64,000 nt of DNA from Clitoria ternatea (taxonomy: Eukaryota; Streptophyta; Magnoliopsida; Fabales; Fabaceae). The position numbers and the translations under genes are program-made. The first letter of the stretch is position 1. Every line of letters begins with the position of its first letter. The notes beneath the pieces are model-generated. The model did not search any database and was not told the DNA's origin. It worked only from the letters and a program-made list of their open reading frames with translations. Below are positions 1 to 15,842 of the stretch, one piece after another. The stretch lies in NCBI GenBank assembly GCA_037962975.1, contig CM075673.1, forward strand, positions 22,304,001 through 22,368,000. The letters are read 5' to 3'.

Positions 1-1837
1 TGTGCAAGCTTTCTTAAAAGATTGGAACACCAACTATTTTAGGTCTATAAAGCAAGAAAAAGAGAAAGTTGTTTGGAAGGATTCAAAGAACTATTGAAGG
101 GCATCAACTTCATAATCCATTTCTGGAGTAACTTGAGAGAAGTTGTAGGTTGAGCTTGCCAAAACCTTATATCAAGAATAACTCTATTGGTTTTAAAAGT
201 CAAAAGGCCAATGGTTATCTAAAAGGGATTGGAATATCAAATACTATCACCAGAAGGTCATTTAAAAAAGAAGAAGAAACAAAATAAGTATGATTAGAGG
301 CAATGACAATAAATGGATTAAAGAAAAATGTCAAATAAGGGAATCTAAACTGGTCTGAGTCGGGGTACAAGGGCGTGTCTCGGTTAATACTTGATTTTAA
401 GTGTGCGTTTTACGTCGGTCCAGTGGAGATACAGTATTTATCCTCTATTTTAGTGGGAAATAAAGGTCTTGGAGTGATTCCTCATACCAAATCACCAGCT
501 TTACGCGTTGTGAAGATAAAGGGGGTATCACCTGCAAGGACACTCTGACGCTCAGGTCAATGAATATTCAAGGCAATATCAGAGCTTAAACGTAAGTTCA
601 AGAGAGAATGTTCTACCTTTGTTATGTTGATGCATGGGTATTTAATTTGGAGATAGTGGAAGAGTCTTCTTGCTCACTAAGTTTCCCATACACTGTGTCA
701 GTACTATTCTGATCCCTTATAGAAAGGCTGACACATGAAAGAGACATTTCCAAATGGCTCTACCTACCAAACTGTCACTTTGTTGGTTACTTGTTCAACA
801 TGCTGATACATAAATCAACCTTGATTTTTTGTTATTTAAGGAATGACTCATACCGGAGTCAGTTCTGGGACCTTTCATATAATATCGACATACCAGTGTT
901 ACTACACTAAGCTATGTGGGATACCGATCCTAAATGACGAATTGCGATCAAATTACCATATTGCCTATAGGCTGGTATCAGGACTAGATCAGAATCTATC
1001 TCTAATTTATATATAAATTTATTCCTTGCTAACCCTACTTTAAAAGTTTATTCTCGTTCTAAAATAAGTTTTCTTGAAATTGAAAATTTAAATGAGCTTC
1101 GTTTTGATAAAATTCCATCCATTAAAGAAATTCAACAAGTTTTTGTCTTATGAGCCCTTGGAAGACCTTTAGGCCTGATGGGTATCCTACTAGATTATAC
1201 TAAGCGGCTCAAGGGCATATAAGGCTTAATGTTTATGATTTTATCAAACCACTTTGGGTGAACCCCCAACTCACTAGTACAATTAACCTTATTGACATTT
1301 TCCTAATACCTAAGGTTAATCATGTTGAGTTTATATCTTAATTAAGACCAATATCTTCATGTAATGTGTTATATAAAATTTTAACAAAACTTATTGTTCG
1401 AAGGTTAAAACTTGTCTTGCCTAACCTTGTGTCTCCCATGTAATCTAGTTTTATCCCCGAAAGGCACATTTAAGGAAACATCCTTATCACCAAGGAGATA
1501 TTGCATAACATGCATAGCCTTAAAGGGAAAAAGGTTTTTTTTACTATAAACGTGGATTTAATGAAAGCATATGATAAACTTTAGTGGCCATTTATCAAAA
1601 GTGTTCTTGAAGAAATTAAGTTACCTAAACAACTTATCAGAATTTTGATGGCTTGTATGTCAACTGTTCAATAAAATATTTTATGGAATAAGAGTGGATC
1701 TGAATTCTTCTAGCCTACTAGAAGTCTTAGACAAGGTGATACAATATCACCCTATTTATTTATTTTATGTATTGAGAAGCTTTCACATTTGATCTTTGAA
1801 CATATGGAACCTTGTGCTTGGAATCCTTTCTGTTAAA
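1..1837 (+). mobile_element. L1-type LINE, degenerate reverse transcriptase region
   Basis: Remnant of a plant non-LTR retrotransposon ORF2, which would copy its own RNA at a nicked target. Segment 1-345 shows the linker between endonuclease and RT (WLSKRDWNIKYYH, then RRRNKI). Segment 997-1837 carries RT blocks in order: RPDGYP at about 1172, FIPERHI at about 1450, INVDLMKAYDKL at about 1549, and SLRQGDTISPYLFILCIEKL at about 1720. Several in-frame stops and frame changes make it a pseudogene. The YADD box and 3' end are not found after 1837, and the 5' part lies outside the window. The 346-991 interval is a later solo LTR flanked by a target duplication, so the two pieces are one element. 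The L1 assignment rests on motif order alone. Confidence 0.85.
346..991 (-). mobile_element. Solo LTR, family A copy 1, inside the LINE
   Basis: A 646-bp sequence flanked by a perfect 5-bp target site duplication GAATC (341-345 and 992-996). It matches three other copies at 3210, 38701 and 57411, sharing the start (AACTGGTCTG), the central GGTGnCACCTGCAA block and the end (GGTATC..GAC..GATCA). The first base pair is TA rather than TG; it ends in CA. The 57411 copy abuts a polypurine tract and a pol gene on the - strand, which sets the orientation. With no internal region beside it, this is a solo LTR left by recombination between two LTRs. Confidence 0.9.
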
Positions 1838-3204
1838 TCCAAGTCTGAATGAAAGAGTAAAATGTCTAGATCCCCGGGATTTGTTTATAACACCCATCAA
1901 GACTCTTAGTTAAATAAAGTCTGCTTGTGTGTTTACTAACATGCTTTAGCAAGTGTTTCAGGAAAAGTCTGAAGTGCACTAATTGAAAGAAAAAAGGGAA
2001 GTCCATCAAATGAAATTTATTTCAAAGACATGTCTGTATCACTCACATTAAGAAGTCCATTGTGAAACAAGAAGAACTGAGAAGAAATATCTAAATGCAT
2101 TGCTAAACCCTTGAGAAACAATCTCAAGAACATTTTCTGAATAACAACCTTCCCTTTTTTATGAAAGTGTTGAACATAGTGTTTTGCTTAAAACCTGCAC
2201 CTTTCATAAAAAAGGAAAGGGACAAAAAGCTGAGGATTTCATGCACATAAGTACCCAGGAAGATGCCTCGTATATCTCAAGATTCTGAAAAAGGCTGTAA
2301 TTATGACAGTGTAAAGCCTAAGGTCAACCTCTACAAAGGTGTACCTTTTATCTTGAAAAAGCTAAGCAAATAGGCATCTTTTGATATGAGATTCTTAAGG
2401 ATCACCATTTTAGTATAAGTTCTGAAGCACTCCTAATTCAGACCCTACCATTATCTACATCTTCAAAGTCAAATATGATCAACGGTTATTTCTTCTCTAA
2501 TGGCTGAACAATGGCTATCTTAACAGCTTTATAAATATCAAAAACTTTGAAGAGCTTCCAGAACGAGAACAAAAAATTAAAATGTAGGTAGTCACTATAC
2601 TTGAATATATACAAAATAAATAATAACTACTTCACATTTTTTTTAAAAAGGTAGTCACTTTATTTAATATAATTGATTTTATCTAAAAAAATGTAAGTAT
2701 ATTTTACTATAATGTATTAAATAATGATATTTTAGGAATATTTTTGCATTTAATAAACTTAAATTAGTTAGATTTGTTAATATTCTAGAACAATTTTTTT
2801 ACATATATTTATGGAAAAATGTAGAAGTTACTAGCAATCTTGATGTAATTCTATATGACAAACCACCATGAGGTGATTTAGGTAAATGAAGAATTATTCT
2901 CAAACATTATTGATAATGAACTTAAATGTTTGATGTAGAATGTTTGTAGTAACAAAAAAACTGGAACAAATATGTATCAAATCCAAACCAAATGCGATTC
3001 AAATAGTTTTGAAAAACATGAACTCTATAAATATTCTTTTACCTACAATATAGATTAGAAGTACAATAGAATGGATTTTTTTTAAAAAAGATGATTTTGC
3101 ATAATAAGCAAAATCTTTGTTTTTAGTATAATAGAAGTAGATCTCTTAACTATTAATCAATTTAGATAGATAGTTATGATTGCATGCATGAAAAGATACC
3201 AATA
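1838..3204. other. Intergenic, no gene recognised
   Basis: AT-rich sequence with no coding signal on either strand. It contains a hairpin at 2148-2221, listed separately. The stretch 1860-2400 has the mixed composition of a decayed LTR or UTR, but I could not pair it with another copy in the window. Confidence 0.5.
2148..2221. repeat. Inverted repeat able to form a hairpin
   Basis: Arms of about 22 bases (2148-2169 and 2198-2221) share a 15-base perfect core, CCTTTTTTATGAAAG, on the left and its complement on the right, with a 28-base loop. The geometry fits a short fold-back or a miRNA-like stem. No partner sequence or expression evidence is visible. Confidence 0.6.
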
Positions 3205-3209
3205 CATAC

Positions 3210-4016
3210 TGAACTGGTCTGGACCGGGGTCTAGGATCCGGTATGGGACCAGCCACAAGGATGCAGGTGTTTTTAGGGTTTGCACACCGGAACTGTGTAT
3301 ATCCGATGTACTAATCCGGTCTCTCAGTGGGAGAGGCCGGTCTTGTTGTCCTGGAGATCCTTCACACCTACGATTCGCGTTGTAAGAGGGCGAAAGGTGG
3401 TGCCACCTGCGAAGATTCTCCGACGCTCAAGTTAGAAGAGTGTATGAACTGAAATAATACTCAAGCGTGATAACAGTAAAATGTGAGATAGAATAACGAT
3501 ACCATGCATGTGTGTTGATATGGCTTCTTATAGTTGAACGTAAGAGAAAAAATGATACGTTGGATGCAGGTGGGTCCCTTATCTCTGATTGCGTGTATAT
3601 TGTGTCAATCAAGGTGGCTCGACTTTCAGAATGTGTCAGGAGGGTAGGTCAATTATCAGAGTACAATCCTCTAGAGAGAGGAGAGGATAATCACCTTTTC
3701 CGCATAATCTGCTGACACGCCCCCTTACTTTCTGAAGCCATTGATGTGACGTATTTTGCTACAAACAGTGTCTTCGTTGATAAGTTATCAAAAGGCTCTT
3801 CTCTTGCTATGAGGGATAAGCTAACAATTATATAAACGTTCTGTATCAATGAACATAGAACCGTTACAGCGAAAATGAATGATTATGTCATGGAGTGAGG
3901 GCGGATGACCAGACAACGGATATCCGGTGTGGTAACGTTGAACCAAGACACCGGTTTTCCTTATATGAGATCAGACTGACGTCACAAGTATGGGGGCCGG
4001 TATCTAGACCGGATCA
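3210..4016 (-). mobile_element. Solo LTR, family A copy 2
   Basis: An 807-bp LTR that starts TGAACTGGTCTGGACCGG and ends CTAGACCGGATCA. It has a perfect 5-bp target site duplication CATAC (3205-3209 and 4017-4021). The ends are TG..CA and partly inverted-complementary. On the - strand a TATA-like TATAAGAAG lies at about 3526-3534, matching the promoter position in copies 3 and 4. It is the longest of the four copies. Short ORFs inside it are not genes. Confidence 0.93.
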
Positions 4017-7000
4017 CATACCTTACATGCATGTGTCATACGTCTAATGCATGACTTAAAATCTACCAACTTTACTACAACTATTTAAAATCCTCAATAA
4101 ACCTTAAGTAAACAAAAATTGTCAAATTCCTATTTTTAAACTCTAATGCATGATATTTTTTCTTTCATGCAACCAATCAAAATTCTCTTATGAAAAAGCA
4201 TCATTGCCCCATCATCTTACATGCTCATATGGCTAGAACCATTTTTTTTACCATTCTAAGCAAAAATCACATCATAAAACTTCTCCTATTTCGACCAATT
4301 AAAATTCTCCCTCATCTTTTCTTCATTGCCTTATAACCACTTTCAGACATCACCATTGCTTCTCTTACACTTGCGTAGCCCTCAGCCAATACACATGAGA
4401 TAGTTACTATTCACTACATAAACACTAGCACTATTCATTACACTATACCATCCCTGACAGTTACATTTCACTCCATCATCCTTCTTACACAAATTTTACC
4501 TAATCAATCCCAAACAATAAAAATCTAAACCTCTTTCTCATATACTTCTTTTCTTACGCCTAAATGCATGATAAAAACCTTAATTATATCGAGTTTTTAT
4601 AAAACCTATCCAAACATCTTGATTATATATGTCTCCCTACTCACAAAACCCTAATGAAATGCATATATAGAATTTGAGCATTATTCATTACCCTAACTTT
4701 TTACCATTTTCATTACACTTAAATTATCAAAATCCAACCTCATCTAGGCCTATTAAATGCCATAACTAATACAACCATTTTTTACTTGAATTTTAATTCT
4801 CAAAACTTATTCAAAGCTTATGATTTCATCTTCTCACACATTTATACATTCAAGCCAATAGATGAATAAAGATTACTATTTCTACATCATCTTCTTACAC
4901 TAATTATGTATCTTCCTACACATTATTCACTACATCATCATTCCCTACACTTCATCATTTGCATGATTTTCAACACCATGTCTTCTAGCATTCTTAGTTC
5001 TTATGCCCAAGACTTGACTTCAAGTACTAAAATCCATCTCATATGTCGTCCTACAAATTCTATTTAAACTTGTCCCACAAGCTACCTTAAATTTAGTCAA
5101 TGCATGTCAACATTTCACTATTCATTACATTAGTCTCTTACACCATCATCATTATAATTCAACCTTATATCCTCACTTTATCCTCATCCTCATGGAACCA
5201 TTAATCTATAAATCACCCTCACCACTTCTTATCTCACTCACACCACTCACTTAGCCACTTTCAAGTGCTAAGTTTTCATTTCTCTAACTTTCCCTTTATA
5301 TTTCTCAACTAATCATCCCAAAAATCTTCTTATTTTCCCTTGTAAAATCTTACCACCTTTATTGCCCTCTTCCATTATGTAAAACCTAGTCAAATCAAGT
5401 CTTCTTTGAGGTATGATTATGAGGAAAGACAATGAGCAAGCTCAAGCAAGCTCCCTCCACTATTTTTACCAACACCATATGGGAAATCTTCATTTGATGT
5501 AAAGGGAGTTATTCTTTCTTTGGGATGTTATACATACCATGGTTATGGAGGCTTTATCCTAAAAACCCTTATTTTGTAGAAAATATGCATAATCTAGATT
5601 TTTTTTTCTTTAGAGATATGAACATGCAAATGAATTGACATCGGGCACGGGATTGCATATGAAGAATAGGGTGCTCACTATTTTGAGACTCCATTTTGAT
5701 GATATTATGAATTTTGATCGAGAAAATTCTATTATAATATTAATATGTTGTATATGTGCAAGGGTGGAGGCTTGTTGATAGGTGTAAGATGTTGAGCACC
5801 CATACCCTAAAACATTTTTTTATTGTAATACTTGTAAAACAAATTAAACAAGCCCTTTACTTTGTTTTAAAAGAACCTTTCAAAGTTTCTGTGGACTCAA
5901 TCTGATTTTTAAAAATCCCAATCTTATATATATATTAAAAGTACATATATTCTCTTTTAACTTACTTTCTTTCTTTATCTCTTCGGTACCTTAATACACT
6001 AACCTAAATCTTAGTTGAAAGCCACACCTAAGTAGTGATTTGGGATCTTTCTACACGTGACTGAGGCGCAAATATCCAATGGTGAATGGTTCCAACAAGA
6101 AAAACAACAACACTTTAAATTACTATTAAGACCTTCCAATCTTTTTCAAGATTTATGTTGCATAAATTGGGGAAATTAAATGATACTACTTATTAGTTAT
6201 TGTCGTTGGTGATTCAATGTCTTTCATTTTTTTAATATAAACTTGTTTGAGAAATTAGTGGTGGGCCTGTCTATTATAAATTTATAATTGAAGTCTTATA
6301 AAATGTGTAGCTTGTAAGAAGTGAAAAGATTCTGATTTAGTTTAATAAAGATTAAAGAAATATTATTTTTGTTCAAAAGATATGCATTTCATCTAATTTT
6401 GAATGCAATGCATCTAGTTTCTACCAATAAATCTTTCCTTTAACATTTAAGAAAAGATAGATGGTTTAATTTGTTAGAGGGTGTGAAAAAATATTGTTAA
6501 AAGTATGACATAGAGATTTCCTAACTTGAGTGCACAGTTTATCATGGGAAGAGGTCGATTTCATCAACCAAATATAACTCTAGAGCATCATTGTCGAGTT
6601 GATATTTTTTGGTTGCAATTGATTCTCAACCACACGAATTAAGTTAGCAATTTAATGGGTAAATTGTCGAACTTTTAACTTTAAGCATATTTAGACCCCA
6701 GAAAAATTATAAGGCATTCAATAATATGCTATTTGAATGTTAATAAAGAGTTTTTATTATTATAATTTCATTGATTATTAAAAATTTTATCTAAGATTAA
6801 AATTAAGACATTTTATTCATAATATTTATAGGTTGGCATAGAAATTTTATTCTCCAGATTTCACAAAGTAAGAAAGACTTCTTCCAAGATTCCAATTAAG
6901 ACATTATATAATTAAGATATCCCATCATCAAAGTTTTCAAAATCTAAAGCACTTTTTGAATTGTGTTAGAAATTGGTAGAATCAGGAAAGACAAAAAGTT

Positions 7001-7139
7001 TTTACTTAATTGGTATAATGTCCCGCCATATTTTAATTAAAAATTTCATCCAACTTTCCAATTTTACAAAAAAAATTTCACAATTGTTTGACCTTTCAAG
7101 ATTAATAAATTTTATATTTTCAAAATGGCTTAAGAGGAT
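4017..7139. other. Intergenic, AT-rich, no gene recognised
   Basis: 4020-5450 is pyrimidine-rich on + with many CAT/TCA runs and recurrent ATGCATGA, resembling decayed LTR sequence. 5450-7139 is AT-rich with no coding potential. No terminal repeats could be paired. Confidence 0.4.
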
Positions 7140-7221
7140 TGCCAACTAACTTCCCAATGCCACAAAATGTGAAAATATGCACATGGAACTAGAACTAGAA
7201 CCTAAGTGTGGGTAAGCCTAG

Positions 7222-7530
7222 GGTGGGCGTTGACACGCCAGGAATATGGAAGGAAAACAGAACTTGGGCATAGACACACCCAGGCTAGTGTCTACATGCC
7301 AGAAATTCAAAGGGGGAACAGGACCTGGGTGTAGGCATGCCGAGGCTGGTGTACGTACACCCAAGATTCACCAGAAGCCATAGTCCACAGAAGCAGGTAT
7401 AGGCACACTAGAGTCAGTATTACTGACCAGCGTAGGTACACCAACGAGTGTGGGCACGCTCGGGAAACAGAGCAAGGCATAGAGCTTAGGCGTAAGCACG
7501 CCCAGGCTGAGCGTGGGTATGCTCGTGACA
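7222..7530. repeat. Cluster of degenerate palindromic GCGTGGGCACGCC-like motifs
   Basis: At least eight spaced copies of a half-symmetric motif of the form GYGTnnGYAYRCC, for example GGGCGTTGACACGCC (7226), GGGTGTAGGCATGCC (7327), GTGTGGGCACGCTC (7446) and GCGTGGGTATGCTC (7511). A similar cluster lies in the second family Y copy at 31255-31610. The GC content is well above that of the surroundings. Confidence 0.75.
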
Positions 7531-9478
7531 GACCCAAAAATCAGATTTTTCCATTTTGCATTCTTTTCATCATTTTCCAACTTCAAGCATCCCTATATTG
7601 CACAATTTAGCTCCGAATAATATAAAAATTGGTAGACACCATCTTTGACCCATTTTGTACCTGTTAGCGCAGTTCATTTGCCAAAAGTCCATCGTATATG
7701 GAAGCTATACAATAAAATGTAATTTAAAATTTTTTTGCTCAACTCAAGGTACCGAATCAATAAAATACGATTCCAACCTCATTTCAAGGCTGCGCATAAA
7801 CTTAATATGCATTTACAAACCTATAGAGACTATCCAAGGAGCCTAATTCGCACAGAAGCTCCAAATAACCTATTTAGTTCCATCAATGCACTAGAATTTC
7901 ACATAAACTTCATCCTTCTATATTTCCACTCAACTCTAACATATATTAATTCAATCACAACAATCCAAACCTGCCTATAACATTCATATTTCAAATTGAT
8001 AAATGGCTCAATGCCTAAAGTCATCACAATCACAATCCCTGGACATATGTTTCAATACACATCATTATACTTCATCATTTTCATCATCACATAAACACAT
8101 ATACATATATAGCTATATCAAATATGAGTTTCAACAACTCATCAATATCATCATCATACTCCAAATCATCATTCAATCATCAACAACATAATTACTATAT
8201 CGATGCTAAGCATAAACCATCAAAATAGCATCACTAGCTTACATCCAGCCAAATATCGCCATTTAATCATATTCGCTATCAAAAGCATATCGACATATAT
8301 ATAAATATACACACACACATACACAACTACACAATATCTATCCTACCATTCACGTCTCTAAACGAAACTCGTATATATTTACAAATATACATACATCAGC
8401 ACATTAAATATTCCTCCCTGGCATTGTTTCATCTTGGCGCACTGGTTTCTGCAGCATCTGGATGATCTTCATCTTCAGTAATTAAAGACAATGTAAGGGT
8501 GAATGACTAACTATATATATTAATACAAATAATAAATAATATAGCAGGAACAACATAGTGTAGTGTAACACAATCATCATTACCCATCACTAAGTTAATT
8601 AATATCAATCTCATTATTTAGTTTAGTAAATCATCATTTCTATATCCATTTGACTAACATCAAAGTCATCATTTATTTCAAATAACCACATAACATCATC
8701 AACATAACTATCATTACTTCATCACTTAATTGAATCAACATCAAATCAACTGTTTACCACTGACTCTCAAACACTTATCATAACATGACTCTGGTATCCG
8801 AATACTAAAAGAATCGACTGTCAGCTAGGGGTCCTACCTGACACCCCGTGGAACTTACCCGGCCCACCGAGCCCGTCGGTTCCCCACCTCACCACTAGGT
8901 TATACCTGACCACTAAGTAGCTCAACTTGGCCATCAACGACCGTTGGAGCAAAAAATGAGGGGTAATCTGTACCAGTCGGCCATCCATACCACAAAACAT
9001 ACATATAAGCATTCATAAATAATCATCAACGCTTTTAAGTCAATAATTATCAACATCAATTAAAGAATTCATCGCCTATAGTCCCAGCCATTAGGGCCAT
9101 TCTCTTGGGACACTCAAGCAAGCCACCCAGACAACATTACATTAACATCTCGTTACGTTTTCTCAATTCCTCATCACTACATTTCTTAATTCATTAAACA
9201 TTAGGATTCAACATATCATTTCAACATCGACATTATTATCATAGAAGATCAATATTGTAATCGTCATCATTTAACATGCAACACATAGGTATAAAATAAC
9301 ACCATCAATTCTATTACTAGCAATACCTCATTTAATTCATTCCCCATATTCCCAATTCAACTAATTTATAATTGTGCTTCCATATTCATCATTACATTCA
9401 CAAACATATAACAATCAATAAATTCAAACTATCCTACCATTTTCCGACAATTGCCGTAACGGCTTGATTCCTTATTTC

Positions 9479-9483
<5 letters not shown>

Positions 9484-9535
<52 letters not shown>
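9484..9535. repeat. (TA)n microsatellite
   Basis: About 25 uninterrupted TA dinucleotides inside the family Y LTR. Confidence 0.95.
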
Positions 9536-9538
<3 letters not shown>

Positions 9539-10445
9539 GTACGTCTCTTTACCTCAACTCTGAGTTGTTGTAACTTTAACTTGACCGTCGATTCCTCCAA
9601 ATGTGCCACCACTCCAAAATTTAGAAATTCAAGAATTTAAATGAATGGTGCAACCTCCGAAACCCTAAATAAATTTGCCAAAACAGCTTCAAAGTCTTTC
9701 AAGGTGATTTAAGAGCTTACCCCGTTGTAATTTAGTTTCCAATTCAAAACTTCCTTCCTCGCCTAACTTCATTTCTCGTTCTGGTTTAAACCTACAATGC
9801 CAAAATCATTCCCCTTTAGTTATTCCACAACACACATCGCCCTAAGGTTCATAATCAAGCTTTGAATGCCATAAAAATTGGAAAATGAAAATCCCATCAC
9901 CATTACCACACTCATCTAGAGAGAGAAAAAAGAAGAGTGATTGCAGAGTAACAAATTAAAGGTGCTTACTTGTTAATCTTGTTAACATGATTCCAAAAAC
10001 AAAATTAAATTTAAATTCCGAAGACAAATGCACGTCCGATTTGAAGCTTAAGGTATAACCATGGCCATGGCTTGTTTCGTGCTTCTTTGTTTCTTTTCTC
10101 ATCAATTCCGCATGAAGAAGACAATGGAACCTGTCAAGTATTATGTTTTTAATGATAAGGGCAAAAGGGTCATTTCATATTTTTCTTTTTGTTTTATTTG
10201 AATTCTAATTTCTTTTCTCTTTTTAAATTTTCATTCCTACTTCTCTTAAATTCTCATTCTCTTTTCCTTTAATTAACTATATTTTAGTTTTATCCTCTCT
10301 GGTAATTAATAATGTATCGACGTAATTTAATTAAATTATCATTCTAATCGCGTTCCTTTAATTAATTAATTAAATTCAGACTTTATTCAATTTCGTTCTT
10401 GTTAATTCACCAATGATTTTATAATTTAACATTTAGGATGTTATA

Positions 10446-14987
<4,542 letters not shown>

Positions 14988-14990
14988 TAA

Positions 14991-15842
14991 GGGTTTGTTT
15001 GGTTAAAAGTTAGAGTAAGGTTTGTGAAACGAGGTTTGAAAAATTGGGGTTTTGAAAACGTGGTTGGAAAAATTGAGGTTTTGTAAATAGAAATTTGTGT
15101 TTGGATTATTTTTTGTAAATGGAGGTTGGAAAGTAGTGATTATATTTGGTTAAAAGTTTGGTTGAGTAAAATTGATTGAGTAAAATGGATTTAGGTGGAA
15201 AATTACAAAAAAGGTATTTGTTAAAAAAAGTGTATATTTAATATTATTATTTATATTAAACATACCTATTATTAAATAATCTTAAATATATTATTAAAAA
15301 TAAATAAATTATTATTATATAATTAATAATTTAATTTAATTGTATTACTTAATTAATGTATAGCATAAATTAATTTTTTACAATTTTTATAATTTGTTTA
15401 ACAGATTTTGGCATTGTCTAGACTAGTTCAGACACACGGATTGTCCACCATCATCCACCATTGATTTTGTCTTATGGTGCACCACTCCGACGACGATCAC
15501 CGGCGGTCCATCATCAACCTCCCACCTGCGCACACCCACCTTCATTTTAGACCACCAACCCTTATTTTCCCGCTTCAATCCACCACCTCCCTGCCTCCGA
15601 ATGACTTCAACCACACCAGATCCAAGGGCAAACTCGTAATCCTCCACCAATGTCCCAAACGGAGTTCTATCAACCCATCTCCAGACCACCCAAACCCCAA
15701 CGTTGTCTAGCCACTTCGCAACGGGGGTTCCCAAACACGGTCCACTAGACGCCCTCTCCCAAACGCACTAGCCACGCCAACGAAGACGCAGGACTCCGTT
15801 CACTTAATGGAACGACATTTGAACTCCATCCCAAATAGACAC
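14991..15842. mobile_element. Non-autonomous PIF/Harbinger-like element with GC-rich interior
   Basis: An 852-bp segment with a 3-bp target duplication TAA (14988-14990 and 15843-15845). The imperfect terminal inverted repeats are GGGTTTGTTTGG at left and GTGTCTATTTGG on the complement of the right end, with 13 of 21 positions matching. A TAA/TTA duplication with G-rich termini is typical of Tourist-like elements. No transposase is present. 15420-15790 is much richer in C and G than the flanks and is open on both strands (for example 15423-15734 on -), which suggests a captured fragment. Without a clear homologue I do not call it a gene. Confidence 0.6.

Larger units (their letters stand above)
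7140..10445 (-). mobile_element. Long LTR of a Ty3/gypsy element, family Y copy 1
   Basis: Read on the - strand it begins TATAACATCC, close to the TGTAACATCC start usual for plant chromovirus LTRs. It shares several blocks with copies at about 31180-34199 and 49930-51190: the CAGTxxxTAAAxxxAxTGTAAGGGTGAATGA block near 8478, a proline-codon-like block at 8812-8965, and 'CTCCAAAATTTAGAAATTC' near 9612. The left end contains a cluster of CGTGGGCACGC-like motifs (7222-7530). The right end at 10445 is fairly clear. The left end near 7140 is a guess from comparison with copy 2, and no target duplication was found. No coding region. Confidence 0.7.

Noticed and set aside
3176..3715. Short frames at the head of solo LTR 2
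   Set aside because: They lie in a non-coding LTR and are not conserved in the other three copies.
15423..15734. 103-codon frame on - and 78-codon frame on +
   Set aside because: Both arise from GC-rich, stop-poor sequence inside a non-autonomous element; neither resembles a known protein.
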